Shown: positions 55,222 through 63,894, counted from the stretch's first letter. The stretch is 64,000 bases of DNA from Sulfuricurvum sp. (GCA_030693335.1 JAUYAU010000007.1:57385-121384), one strand, 5' to 3'. Notes: generated from the letters alone by a model not told the origin. Translations and numbers: made by a program.

Positions 55222-55533
55222 ATGATGTCAGTATTAGTCATTGGCGGAGATAAAATTAACCGTCTTCAAGTTTTTTTAAAATCTCTTGGTGTTGAAAAAA
55301 CGTATCATTGGGACAGTAGAAATAAATCTATAACCCATAAAAGCCTGCCACAAAAAACGGATATGCTAATTATGTTAACCGATTTTTTAAATCATAATGC
55401 TATGTATGACTTTAAACGTCAAGCTAAAAAATGTGACATACCTTTTATCTGTGCTAAAGGGATGAGTGGATGCCGTGAGTGTGAGATTAGAGAACTTGCA
55501 CGAAATATTCAAAACAAAGGAATCCTAAAATAA
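55222..55533 (+). CDS. DUF2325 domain protein
   Basis: A 103-residue protein of the DUF2325 family: SVLVIGGDKINRLQVFLKSLG at the start, then YHWDSRN, LPQKTDMLIMLTDFLNHNAM and PFICAKGMSGC. The family is found near metal and nitrogen-fixation genes, and its function is not established. Three cysteines (in AKKCDIP and GCRECE) may bind metal. An AAAAGGAAAA site precedes ATGATG. It is part of the iron block. Confidence 0.83.
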   Translation: MMSVLVIGGDKINRLQVFLKSLGVEKTYHWDSRNKSITHKSLPQKTDMLIMLTDFLNHNAMYDFKRQAKKCDIPFICAKGMSGCRECEIRELARNIQNKGILK

Positions 55534-55538
55534 CTATT

Positions 55539-55601
55539 TTGATATTGATATAAAATATCAATATAGTTTAAGCAACAACTTACTATGATATTAATTATCA
55601 T
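55539..55601 (+). promoter_or_regulatory. Two inverted repeats with Fur-box character upstream of the Cys-rich gene
   Basis: TTGATATT/AATATCAA (55539-55546 with 55554-55561) and TGATATTAATTATCA (55587-55601) are inverted repeats close to the Fur 7-1-7 pattern TGATAATnATTATCA. They lie between the DUF2325 gene and the small Cys-rich gene and suggest separate iron control of the genes downstream. Confidence 0.55.
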
Positions 55602-55622
55602 TTTAATTCAGTAGGATATCCC

Positions 55623-55778
55623 ATGAAACAATTATGTAAAATAAAAAAAGATGACATATCCAGCTGCTTCAGGAAACTGACTGATATTACCTGTAAACCA
55701 AAGTTTATGTGTACAAAATGTGCTCGTGTGGCTAAAGATGAAAAATATTTATGCCGACCTGCGTCGTTGGCAAAATAA
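55623..55778 (+). CDS. Small cysteine-rich protein of the iron block
   Basis: A 51-residue basic protein with six cysteines (C5, C15, C24, C30, C33 and C44), including CTKC and CKIK at the start, suggesting a zinc- or iron-binding knuckle. It begins MKQLCKIKKDDIS and ends RPASLAK. It lies between the DUF2325 gene and ferritin, with Fur-like repeats upstream. No named family is recognised. Confidence 0.68.
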   Translation: MKQLCKIKKDDISSCFRKLTDITCKPKFMCTKCARVAKDEKYLCRPASLAK

Positions 55779-55816
55779 TTTGTTACAATATTTATTCCTA
55801 ATAAAAGGTGTTTGAG

Positions 55817-56347
55817 ATGTTAAAACCTACTATTTTAAAATTACTCAATGAGCAAATCGCTTTAGAGGATTATTCAGCCAATCTATATTTGGCAATGAGT
55901 TCATGGTGCGGAGCGCAAAAGCTCAGTGGTTCGGCTAAGTTTTTAGAGTTGCACAGTGATGATGAGCATATGCACATGCGTAAACTTTTTGCATATGTAA
56001 ACGAAACGGGAGCAATGGCACGCATTGGTGCTCTCGATGAACCGCCTCATGAATTTGAATCCATTCGTGATGTGTTTGAAAAAATATTGATACATGAACA
56101 ATACATAACCGAAAGTATTAATACCCTAGTAGAAGCGTGCGTGGCTCAAAAAGATTACTCAACGTTTAATTTTCTCCAATGGTATGTGGCCGAGCAGCAC
56201 GAAGAAGAGTATTTATTTCGATCAATTCTAGATATGATAGATATTATGGGGCTAGAGGGACGAGGATTGTTTATGGCCGATAAAGAGATCAGTCAAATGA
56301 CACAAAATATTACTACTTCTATGTCACCTACTCCTCCTACTGCATAA
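55817..56347 (+). CDS. ftn: Non-heme ferritin
   Basis: Iron-storage protein of 176 residues. The ferroxidase residues match E. coli FtnA numbering exactly: E17, E50, H53, E94, Q127 and E130. I chose the ATG at 55817 (AAAGG 8 bases upstream) rather than an in-frame GTG three codons earlier. It lies inside the iron block, balancing uptake with storage. Confidence 0.93.
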   Translation: MLKPTILKLLNEQIALEDYSANLYLAMSSWCGAQKLSGSAKFLELHSDDEHMHMRKLFAYVNETGAMARIGALDEPPHEFESIRDVFEKILIHEQYITESINTLVEACVAQKDYSTFNFLQWYVAEQHEEEYLFRSILDMIDIMGLEGRGLFMADKEISQMTQNITTSMSPTPPTA

Positions 56348-56414
56348 ACCTGTATAGAATAATCTTTTCGGGGGCATCTCCGAAAACTTAACTTTTTCTT
56401 CTTTTATTAAATAA

Positions 56415-56485
56415 TAATAATAATTATCACTATTGACAACTATGGACCTGTTTTGGTAGAATTACGAAATTGATATTTAATATCA
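56415..56485 (+). promoter_or_regulatory. Fur-like boxes and promoter of the TonB-dependent receptor
   Basis: TAATAATAATTATCA (56415-56429) matches the Fur 7-1-7 pattern at 14 of 15 places and abuts TTGACA (56433-56438); TAGAAT follows at 56457-56462 after 18 bases. A second, perfect 7-1-7 palindrome TGATATTTAATATCA (56471-56485) lies just downstream of the -10. Together they should give strong iron repression. Confidence 0.75.
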
Positions 56486-56559
56486 TATTTTAATTAGCCA
56501 ACGCTTTGATTATTCTCTAGAAGCAATTAGCCAACATAATAAAAAGGAATCATAAACAC

Positions 56560-58623
56560 ATGAAAACAAAAAGCCATATTTCCCTTGCATTATTAGCCGC
56601 TATGCCAATGATATTGCAAACCTCTATGTCCGCCAGTGAGCCAGTCGTACTACCGGCAATCAATATCATAGGAGATACAAAAATCCTTGATGATATTCCA
56701 GGATCTGGTGAAATCATCGATTCGAAAAAGTTGGAGCAAACACAGCCCCTCTCTACCCAAGATGCCCTTCGACGTATCGCAGGTGTCCACGTAGTAGATA
56801 CGGAAGGGTATGGCTTTTATCCCCGTATTACGATTCGCGGTATCGGTTCGGATATGAGTAAAAAAGTGTTGCTTCTCGAAGACGGAGCGCCGATTGCCCT
56901 TGGACCATACACCGATCCTGCTGCATACTACAGCCCTCCGATTGAGCGTATGGATAGTATAGAAGTCCTCAAAGGAAGCGGTTCATTAGCATTTGGTCCA
57001 TCTACCATTGGAGGAGCAATCAACTACATTACGCGCAACCCAGAAGGTGGACGTATAAAAGTATCAGGTGGAACCGACAACTACCGCAACATGCTCGCTG
57101 AATATGGTGGAACATGGGGTGATACAACGGCAAGCGTAAGCGTTTTGCATAAACAAGGTGACGGATGGCGTGATATGCCATTTGAAATCACTGACGTTGT
57201 CCTCAAGGCAGGAACGGCAATTGATAATAAGAATTTTGTAGGCATTAAACTAACACGCTTTGATCAAGAAGCAACCCACACCTATTTAGGATTAACCGAA
57301 AAAGAGTATGAACAAAACTATCAACAAAACAAAGCTCAAAATGATAAAATGTACGTTAAGCGTGACAGTATTGATCTAAATCACGAATACGATTTTGGAA
57401 GTGGAAGCTGGAAAACGCTTGCGTATTGGAATACTGCAACCCGTGATTGGTGGAGAGAAAACTTTACTTTCAATGCCGGAACAGGTGTAAATGGATTAAC
57501 AGGGCAAGAGCAAGGGCGTTTGCGTGAATTTGATGTTATGGGGATCGATTCTCGTGTCACCTTTGCCCATGAGACGTTTGGAATCAAAAATGATACAGAA
57601 CTGGGCATACGTTTTCATACAGAAGAGATGGTTAATCGCCGTACAAACAATGCTCCGGCTGGCAGTCATACGATCACCAGTCCATTGCGAGAAGATGATA
57701 CTCGAAAAGCCGACGCAATAGCGTTGTTTGCACAAAATAAATTTCATGTAACCGATACTACAACAATCACGCCGGGTGTACGTGTAGAATCGTATGAGCA
57801 GACTCGTGATATCCGAACGTGGGATAGTGTTGCAAAAGGTACAACGACAAAAACGGATAATACTGAAATCATTCCAGGACTTGGTGCAACCCACCAATTA
57901 AATTCTGCAACTACCCTTTTTGCCGGAGTGCACAAAGGATTTGCGCCGGCAACAGTAGCTGATGCGGTTGGTAATGATGGTGTTTCCAGAGACCTTGATG
58001 CAGAAGAAAGTATCAACTATGAAATCGGTCTTCGCGGTAAATGGGAAAAAGGGAATTATGAAGTGACTCTTTTCCGTCTTGATTTTAAAAATCAAATCGT
58101 CTCAACGACTGAATCAGGCGGTTCTGGATCATCACCTCTGACCAATGCAGGAGAAACACTAAACCAAGGGATTGAATTCTCTGCTGATTACTCAATCGGA
58201 AATGGATTCACATTAGCGGGTAATTATACATGGCTGAAAGATGCAAAACTGAATAGTACTCGTCTGATGAACGGAATTGACCGCAACGGCAACCGTTTGA
58301 CCTATGCACCCGAACATTTGATCAACGCTCAATTCGGATATGAAGCACCTCGTTGGAATACCAATGTCGGATACAGCTACGTAAGTGAACAATTTGCCGA
58401 TTTACAAAACACCGAAAATGCCACAGCAAATGGAAAAGCCGGTATCATACCATCGTACGGTATATGGAATGTCAATGCTCGCGTCAAATTGAATAGCAAT
58501 ATTGATCTTTTTGGATCAGTACGTAATCTCACCGACGAAAAATACATCGCATCCCGTGCACCTGAGGGGATTTTCCCTGGTCTTGGACGGATGATGGAGT
58601 TTGGAATCGAAGGGCGATTTTAA
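56560..58623 (+). CDS. TonB-dependent outer membrane receptor (FecA-like)
   Basis: A 687-residue outer membrane receptor with a signal peptide (cut near residue 25, after SMSA). A plug domain follows at about 45-160, with ITIRGIG and the GGAINYITRNP end, then a 22-strand barrel ending in phenylalanine (EGRF), as needed for outer membrane insertion. The plug and the YGFYPRITIRGIGSDM segment resemble iron-citrate or siderophore receptors. The substrate is not certain: nearby hemP suggests heme, while the sequence style suggests a ferric chelate. Confidence 0.88.
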   Translation: MKTKSHISLALLAAMPMILQTSMSASEPVVLPAINIIGDTKILDDIPGSGEIIDSKKLEQTQPLSTQDALRRIAGVHVVDTEGYGFYPRITIRGIGSDMSKKVLLLEDGAPIALGPYTDPAAYYSPPIERMDSIEVLKGSGSLAFGPSTIGGAINYITRNPEGGRIKVSGGTDNYRNMLAEYGGTWGDTTASVSVLHKQGDGWRDMPFEITDVVLKAGTAIDNKNFVGIKLTRFDQEATHTYLGLTEKEYEQNYQQNKAQNDKMYVKRDSIDLNHEYDFGSGSWKTLAYWNTATRDWWRENFTFNAGTGVNGLTGQEQGRLREFDVMGIDSRVTFAHETFGIKNDTELGIRFHTEEMVNRRTNNAPAGSHTITSPLREDDTRKADAIALFAQNKFHVTDTTTITPGVRVESYEQTRDIRTWDSVAKGTTTKTDNTEIIPGLGATHQLNSATTLFAGVHKGFAPATVADAVGNDGVSRDLDAEESINYEIGLRGKWEKGNYEVTLFRLDFKNQIVSTTESGGSGSSPLTNAGETLNQGIEFSADYSIGNGFTLAGNYTWLKDAKLNSTRLMNGIDRNGNRLTYAPEHLINAQFGYEAPRWNTNVGYSYVSEQFADLQNTENATANGKAGIIPSYGIWNVNARVKLNSNIDLFGSVRNLTDEKYIASRAPEGIFPGLGRMMEFGIEGRF

Positions 58624-58711
58624 CCATTATCAGCAGGAGATTTTTTCTCCCTGCGTACTCATTTTAGAGTAATTTCCCACTTATTACCTCTCTCTAATCC
58701 AATCCAAATAT

Positions 58712-58725
58712 TGATATGAGTATCA
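58712..58725 (+). promoter_or_regulatory. Fur-like inverted repeat upstream of exbB
   Basis: TGATATGAGTATCA is an imperfect inverted repeat about 35 bases before exbB, resembling the other iron boxes in this block but with weaker symmetry. Confidence 0.4.
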
Positions 58726-58760
58726 TTACAAACTTATAAATAAAAAAAGGCATACTAGCA

Positions 58761-59183
58761 ATGGAAGATTTAAAAATAGTAGTCGATTATGCAACATTAA
58801 TAGCACTAGGGCTTATGAGTATCATTGCAATGGGGTATGCTATTGAACGATTCTTTTATTACCGTTCGGTAAAAGTAGAGAGTTTCACAACTAAAAATGA
58901 TGCAGAAGCACAACTGACTAACAACCTTACAGCCATTTCAGTTATCGGTTCAAATGCTCCTTATGTTGGACTTTTGGGAACTGTTGCTGGGATTATGGTA
59001 GTTTTTTATGAGATGGGACAACAAGGGGGCGTGGATCCAACTGCAGTCGTTATCGGTCTCTCTTTGGCACTCAAAGCTACTGCATTGGGTCTGGTAGTTG
59101 CTATCCCCTCGATGATGGCCTACAGCGCATGCTTGCGTAAAGTTGATTTGTTGATGGGAGAGTGGGAAGATGCGCGCGCTTAA
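58761..59183 (+). CDS. exbB: TonB-system energiser ExbB
   Basis: A 140-residue inner membrane protein with three hydrophobic segments (about 10-30, 55-80 and 95-122). The conserved APYVGLLGTVAGIMV and LKATALGLVVAIPSMMAY match the MotA/TolQ/ExbB family. It is shorter than E. coli ExbB (244) but normal for Campylobacterota. It overlaps exbD by 14 bases. Confidence 0.93.
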   Translation: MEDLKIVVDYATLIALGLMSIIAMGYAIERFFYYRSVKVESFTTKNDAEAQLTNNLTAISVIGSNAPYVGLLGTVAGIMVVFYEMGQQGGVDPTAVVIGLSLALKATALGLVVAIPSMMAYSACLRKVDLLMGEWEDARA

Positions 59184-59553
59184 ACGCCCTGAGGGGATCA
59201 ATGTCGTCCCTCTCATCGATGTGATGCTCGTTCTCTTGGCGATCGTATTGACTATCTCCACATTTGTAGCTTCAGGAGCCATCAAACTAGATCTTCCAAA
59301 AGCGGCCAGTGCACAAACCAAACCCGTAGACAAAATCGAAATAGCACTGAATGAAAACGGTGAAATCTATTGGAACGGTACCGCAGTAACGCAAGAGCAG
59401 TTTATTACCAAAGTTAGTGGATTGAATCATGAATCCAGCGTCAGCGTACGCGGAGATAAAAAAGCATTTTTTAACGACTTTATTTTTATCCTGGACCAAT
59501 TAAAACTCCAAAAAATCGAAAAAATATCCATCATTACCAAAAGAGCTTCATGA
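59170..59553 (+). CDS. exbD: TonB-system energiser ExbD
   Basis: A 127-residue protein with one membrane helix (about 12-34) that includes the conserved aspartate in PLIDVMLVLL, required for proton use, and a periplasmic domain. The start overlaps exbB and the end overlaps tonB by 4 bases, so the three are coupled. Confidence 0.93.
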   Translation: MRALKRPEGINVVPLIDVMLVLLAIVLTISTFVASGAIKLDLPKAASAQTKPVDKIEIALNENGEIYWNGTAVTQEQFITKVSGLNHESSVSVRGDKKAFFNDFIFILDQLKLQKIEKISIITKRAS

Positions 59554-60242
59554 ATCCCAATAAGTCTCTTACTCTTTCAGTGATTGTTCATTTGACTATG
59601 ATTACGGTAGCTATAGTAATTTTTACCCTACCTACACATGAAACTGAAGAAGAGGTGGTACTTGAACTTACACTAAATACTCCCCAAGAGGTTCAAAGAT
59701 CGGTCTCAAAACCCATTCCTGTGCCCACAATCACTCCGCAAAAAAAACAAGAAGTTTCCGAAGTCAAGCATGACCCCTTCCCTATACAACCACAAGCAAA
59801 AATAACAGAGCCTATTATTCAACCAACCAAAGCCGAACCTGTAGTCATAGCTCAAAAAATCCCTGAACCGCAGCTGATACAGCCGACTCAAGTAAGAAAA
59901 CTCGAGCCTGTAACTCCTCCAACACCAGCAGCACCAAAACCAAGTGCAGAAGAAGAGTATCTCGAAAACCATCTTTCTGCTATTCGTGATACTCTAATCA
60001 AGTATCGTAAGTACCCAAAAAATGCCGTAAGACTCAGACAAGAAGGGGCTGTTCGTGTTTCATTTCGTCTCACAAGCAGTGGAGAAGTTGAAGATATTAC
60101 TATACAAAGCTCTTCAGGATATGAAATACTCGACGACGATGCGAAAGTATTAATCGAAAAAACCGCACACTATTTTCCAAAACCACCAAAAACAGTTCGC
60201 ATTACGGTGCCGCTTAGCTACAGTCTAAAGATGGCACCTTAA
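59550..60242 (+). CDS. tonB: Energy transducer TonB
   Basis: A 230-residue protein with an N-terminal membrane helix (about 7-25), a long proline/lysine/glutamate-rich spacer (about 45-135) and the C-terminal TonB domain (about 145-230) with YRKYPKNAVRLRQEG, FRLTSSGEV and LDDDAK. It spans the periplasm and pulls on the plug of the receptor encoded upstream. Confidence 0.92.
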   Translation: MNPNKSLTLSVIVHLTMITVAIVIFTLPTHETEEEVVLELTLNTPQEVQRSVSKPIPVPTITPQKKQEVSEVKHDPFPIQPQAKITEPIIQPTKAEPVVIAQKIPEPQLIQPTQVRKLEPVTPPTPAAPKPSAEEEYLENHLSAIRDTLIKYRKYPKNAVRLRQEGAVRVSFRLTSSGEVEDITIQSSSGYEILDDDAKVLIEKTAHYFPKPPKTVRITVPLSYSLKMAP

Positions 60243-60439
60243 TCACTTCAACATAAGTGTTGCTTTCTAAATCATAAAATCTTACACTTCATTTTTTAGG
60301 TTTTATTTCCACGATTAGCGAAACAAATAAAGCGCGTTGGATTCATATGCTGTTTGCTTTGTTCATTCTAGATCAAAGCGCCCCTGTATTTATCAATCTC
60401 GGGATGGCTTTTTTTGCCTATATCAAAATTAAGCGCTTT

Positions 60440-60847
60440 TTAAACCCAATTCTCCACTTTGAGTCCCTCTACACGATCAAATTCCCGTTCGTTATTGGTC
60501 ACAAGAACGGCATTTATACTCTGTGCATGAGATGCAATTAGCATGTCATTATTTCCTATAACACATCCTTTTTTTTGCAATTTAGCACGAATAACGCCAT
60601 ATTTCATGGCAGCATTTTCATCAAAAGAGACTACTTCCAATTGGGATAAAAAAGTTATCATTGCCAGCCGATTTTGTTCTTTTTTGAGACTTTGACTTTT
60701 TTCCAGTCCGAAAAAAAGTTCAGTAATGGTAATGGTAGAGAGGCAAACATGGTCATTCTTATCTAACGCCATAAACCTTTCAATCACTCCAGCTGGTTTA
60801 TTGTTGATGATATAAATGCAGATATTGGTATCAAGCATATACTTCAT
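60440..60847 (-). CDS. vapC: VapC family toxin (PIN domain ribonuclease)
   Basis: A 135-residue PIN domain protein. Acidic catalytic residues lie in YMLDTNICIYI (D6), ITELFFG (E43) and GNNDMLIASHA (D near 100), with TNNEREFDRVEGL near the end. VapC cuts tRNA or rRNA. It overlaps vapB by 4 bases (ATGA). Confidence 0.92.
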   Translation of the reverse strand: MKYMLDTNICIYIINNKPAGVIERFMALDKNDHVCLSTITITELFFGLEKSQSLKKEQNRLAMITFLSQLEVVSFDENAAMKYGVIRAKLQKKGCVIGNNDMLIASHAQSINAVLVTNNEREFDRVEGLKVENWV

Positions 60848-61086
60848 GTAAACAGCTCGTCTCGTTTATCTATTGGTAGTTCCTCTCGTGATAAAGAAAA
60901 ATCATCACTAAATGACTCTAATGCCTTACGCATTACCGCCCAACGATCCTGCGTATGAGGTGATAAAATCACATACTCACCGAGTTTCGTTATATCGACC
61001 TCTTTTTCATTATCAAATCGATACTCTTTTGGGAGACGAACTGCTTGACTCTGTCCATTTTGAAACAGTTTTGCACGTGCTGTCAT
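60844..61086 (-). CDS. vapB: VapB family antitoxin (AbrB-type)
   Basis: An 80-residue antitoxin with the swapped-hairpin AbrB DNA-binding fold: AKLFQNGQSQAVRLPKEYRF is the family signature. The C-terminal part (about 50-80) would wrap VapC. A GAGG site precedes the ATG. It probably binds the palindrome upstream. Confidence 0.9.
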   Translation of the reverse strand: MTARAKLFQNGQSQAVRLPKEYRFDNEKEVDITKLGEYVILSPHTQDRWAVMRKALESFSDDFSLSREELPIDKRDELFT

Positions 61087-61103
61087 GACAAACTCCTCTT
61101 AAA

Positions 61104-61121
61104 ATATACTAATAAGTATAT
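61104..61121 (-). promoter_or_regulatory. vapBC operator/promoter palindrome
   Basis: ATATACT AATA AGTATAT is a perfect 7-bp inverted repeat with a 4-base centre, 18 bases before the vapB start. Its TATACT arm on the minus strand can also serve as the -10 element, so VapBC binding would block transcription. Confidence 0.6.
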
Positions 61122-61132
61122 ATTTAATTATT

Positions 61133-61870
61133 TCAGATGTCAAGGTCACTGACTGAACGCACCATTGGATTACACTTCATTTTATGCTCTACATCGATTT
61201 TTTCATATTCACCCAACAAGCGTTTAGAAGCAACCGTAGCACTGCGATGTCCCTCTCCCGTGTTTAGATAGACATTAAACCCATTTTCATATAAAGCCAT
61301 GCGTATGGGTAAAGCAATGGAATACGTTGTAACAACTCCAGTATCCCCGATCAATCGTGCAACATCTGCAAAATACTCTTTTGTCCATAACAGTGGATTA
61401 GCAGAGGGACTAAAGGCATCTTGATAACAGACATCCCAAATTCCTGAAAGTTCTCGCATAGCAATACGAGCATCTGTGATTTCAACCGTGATTTTTGTTT
61501 TTTCATCTTCATAGAATCCGCATTGAGCAAGCGAAGCAATCACTCGCACATAAGGTTTAAAAATCTCAGGATAAGGAAACGCGACCAAGGAGGCCACGAG
61601 TTCTCCATTGAGCTCAGGGGAGAAAATTTCTACGGTTGTATCGGGAAAATGGCTATCACGATAATACAGCGTTGCAAGAGTATTAAACCCCAATCCAAAA
61701 CAGATATCAATGATCTTCAGATGCTTTTTTTTAGCATGCAGCACAAATGAGGGTTCAACATGCTTTACCAATGATTCGTGCAGTGCACCGTCTTTGGTAG
61801 AGTGATAATGTTCGTTGTATTCGGGAGAATACGCAGTGAAACTGCCATCATCACTTTGGACCCAGTTCAT
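61133..61870 (-). CDS. mnmD: tRNA 5-aminomethyl-2-thiouridine methyltransferase, MnmD-like
   Basis: A 245-residue SAM-dependent methyltransferase of the DUF752 family, equal to the MnmD half of E. coli MnmC. The SAM loop IDICFGLGFNTLATLY (about 53-68) and the YQDAFSPSANPLLWTKEYF active-site segment are diagnostic. The oxidase half is missing, as in other stand-alone MnmD proteins. It completes the wobble-uridine modification begun by mnmG at 48 kb. Confidence 0.88.
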   Translation of the reverse strand: MNWVQSDDGSFTAYSPEYNEHYHSTKDGALHESLVKHVEPSFVLHAKKKHLKIIDICFGLGFNTLATLYYRDSHFPDTTVEIFSPELNGELVASLVAFPYPEIFKPYVRVIASLAQCGFYEDEKTKITVEITDARIAMRELSGIWDVCYQDAFSPSANPLLWTKEYFADVARLIGDTGVVTTYSIALPIRMALYENGFNVYLNTGEGHRSATVASKRLLGEYEKIDVEHKMKCNPMVRSVSDLDI

Positions 61871-61879
61871 TAAAAAAGA

Positions 61880-62077
61880 TTAACCAAGACTATCATCGAG
61901 AAGCTTACCATTGACCGTTTGCATAACACTGATTTTTGAACCAACTTGCTTAATAATGATCTCGGATGCATCACCATCTGCATACCTTCGCAAGCTTAGC
62001 GTTCGTGAACCATAGTTTTCGGTATCTTTTACAAGCTTAAAACCCATATCCGTAAAATGGCTGAAATACTCATCCAC
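61880..62077 (-). CDS. Small protein of unknown function between luxS and mnmD
   Basis: A 65-residue protein, mixed alpha/beta: a helix (about 1-14), then strands with TLSLRRYADGDASEIIIKQVG. No known motif. It is 14 bases after luxS and 9 bases before mnmD on the same strand, so it is likely cotranscribed with both. Confidence 0.65.
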   Translation of the reverse strand: MDEYFSHFTDMGFKLVKDTENYGSRTLSLRRYADGDASEIIIKQVGSKISVMQTVNGKLLDDSLG

Positions 62078-62091
62078 ACTGCTGAACGTTT

Positions 62092-62598
62092 CTATTGGTT
62101 CACCTTTGATAAATCAAGTTTCAATGCTTCGTTATCCATGATATCGATGTCCTTACGAAGTACTTCTTGCGCAATTGCTTTTGCATCGGCTAGTGAGTGC
62201 ATTGAATACGTACCACACTGATAAAGATTGAGCTCAGGAATATCGTTCTGACTCTCAACGGCGATAACATCTTTCATAGACTCTTCCCATGCATTGGCAA
62301 CCTCTTCTTCACTCGGGCTGCCAATAACACTCATGTAAAAACCAGTACGGCATCCCATCGGAGAGAGGTCGATAATTTCTGTTTTACCCGAGTTGAGGTG
62401 ATTGCGCATAAAGCCTGCAAATAAATGCTCCAGCGTGTGAATCCCCTCTTGCGACAAGATTGCCTCATTGGGACGGCAAAAACGTAAATCAAAAACAGTG
62501 ACATCATCGCCGCTCGGTGTTTTCATACCCTTTGCACGACGTACGGCAGGGGCTGGCATAATGGTGTGGTCTACTGTAAAGCTGTCGAGTAATGGCAT
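62092..62598 (-). CDS. luxS: S-ribosylhomocysteine lyase
   Basis: LuxS splits S-ribosylhomocysteine to homocysteine and the precursor of autoinducer-2. The 168-residue protein has the metal-binding HTLEH (about 54-58), the catalytic cysteine in [10 protein letters not shown], and [10 protein letters not shown] near the third metal ligand. I chose the ATG at 62598 with AAGGA five bases upstream; the frame extends further but not in conserved sequence. Confidence 0.95.
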   Translation of the reverse strand: MPLLDSFTVDHTIMPAPAVRRAKGMKTPSGDDVTVFDLRFCRPNEAILSQEGIHTLEHLFAGFMRNHLNSGKTEIIDLSPMGCRTGFYMSVIGSPSEEEVANAWEESMKDVIAVESQNDIPELNLYQCGTYSMHSLADAKAIAQEVLRKDIDIMDNEALKLDLSKVNQ

Positions 62599-62660
62599 GG
62601 TAATCCTTAAATATTTATCTTTATTTGAAGTAATAGTAACACATTTCACCATTGCATCGC

Positions 62661-62666
62661 TATAAT
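62661..62666 (+). promoter_or_regulatory. Candidate -10 element of the aldolase gene
   Basis: TATAAT after CGC, 29 bases before the aldolase ATG in the divergent spacer with luxS. No clear -35. Confidence 0.5.
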
Positions 62667-62694
62667 TTGACCACTAATACTAGGAACTAAAATA

Positions 62695-63894
62695 ATGAAA
62701 AGCCTCTATGATGACACCATCGCCCAGCAGTACGCCAACGATCCTTTAGCGATGCGGGTTTACACCTCCCAACTATTGGGTCAAAGCAAAGAACTCGTCC
62801 TTCACGGCGGCGGAAATACATCGGTCAAGATAGACGGTATCCTCTATGTCAAAGGTTCTGGCTGGAATCTGGATACCATTGAAAAAGCGGGGTTTTCACC
62901 TGTAGATCTAAAAGTTTTGATTGAAATGGCCGGACGCGAGAGTCTGGGCGATAGCCAGATGGTCAAAGAACAGCGCGCCGCTATGAGCGATCAAAGTTTT
63001 CCCAATCCTTCGATCGAAGCAATCTTGCATGCCATCATCCCTTTTGATTTTGTCGATCATACGCATACGGATGCCGTTGTAACTCTCACCAATACCCCAA
63101 ATGGCAAAGAACTGATGGAAGAGATTTATGGGGAAAATATGCTTTTGATTGACTATGTTATGCCGGGATTTCTCCTCGCAAAACATATCTATGATGTCAC
63201 TCGAACTGTTGATTGGAATACTCTTGATGGGATCATACTTCTCAATCACGGTGTATTCACCTTTGATAACGATGCCAAAAAAGCGTATGAAAAGATGATC
63301 GCGATTGTCACCAAAGCGGAAGAGTATCTTGAAAAAAACGTGACGTTGCCTTGCCGTGACTGCCCGGGAGAAAGCGATCCCGTAATGATTCAAAAAATTG
63401 CCGATGCGGTATCCGTGATTCGTGGTACCCCTATTTTTCCTATCGTGATTGATTCGCCTCGCGCGAAACTCCTCTCACTCTTCCCCAACCTCAAACGTCT
63501 CGTCAAACAGGGAGGTCTCACCCCTGAGCACGTGATCCGTATCAAACCTTTTCCGGCGATTATCGAAGAGGATGTTGCTGCGGGCATCGAGACCTTTACC
63601 AAAGAGTATCAGTCCTATTTTGACAAATACAGCAATGAGTCTCATGTTTGTCTCGATCTCGCTCCTCGCTATTGCATTATCAAAGGGGTGGGTGCCGTAG
63701 CCCTGGGTAAAGATGAAAAAGAATCCGGCATCATCGCCGACATCGTCAATCATACTATCACTGCAATATTAAGCGGTGAACAACTTGGCGCATGGATATC
63801 TCTTACACTCAAAGATATGTTTGAGATGGAATACTGGGAATTAGAGCAAGCAAAATTAAAAAACCATCCTATAAAGAATAGCTTAAAGCACTAG
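62695..63894 (+). CDS. Class II aldolase/adducin domain protein
   Basis: A 399-residue protein of the class II aldolase/adducin family, which uses zinc and acts on sugar phosphates. The substrate-binding LVLHGGGNTSVK (about 34-45), metal-ligand histidines in DHTHTDAVV (about 121-129) and LLNHGVFTF (about 182-190) are visible. The sequence resembles the aldolase half of the fused RhaD-type aldolase/short-chain dehydrogenase (about 690 residues), but the dehydrogenase half is absent: the frame stops at 63894 and no continuation is seen in the last 106 bases. Substrate unknown. Confidence 0.82.
   Translation: MKSLYDDTIAQQYANDPLAMRVYTSQLLGQSKELVLHGGGNTSVKIDGILYVKGSGWNLDTIEKAGFSPVDLKVLIEMAGRESLGDSQMVKEQRAAMSDQSFPNPSIEAILHAIIPFDFVDHTHTDAVVTLTNTPNGKELMEEIYGENMLLIDYVMPGFLLAKHIYDVTRTVDWNTLDGIILLNHGVFTFDNDAKKAYEKMIAIVTKAEEYLEKNVTLPCRDCPGESDPVMIQKIADAVSVIRGTPIFPIVIDSPRAKLLSLFPNLKRLVKQGGLTPEHVIRIKPFPAIIEEDVAAGIETFTKEYQSYFDKYSNESHVCLDLAPRYCIIKGVGAVALGKDEKESGIIADIVNHTITAILSGEQLGAWISLTLKDMFEMEYWELEQAKLKNHPIKNSLKH

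Noticed and set aside
60279..60541. Open plus-strand frame with a hydrophobic stretch (IHMLFALFILDQSAPVF) between tonB and vapC
   Set aside because: Its only ATG is mid-frame at 60347, there is no ribosome site, and the second half lies antisense inside vapC. It may be a gene remnant, but nothing supports an active gene.
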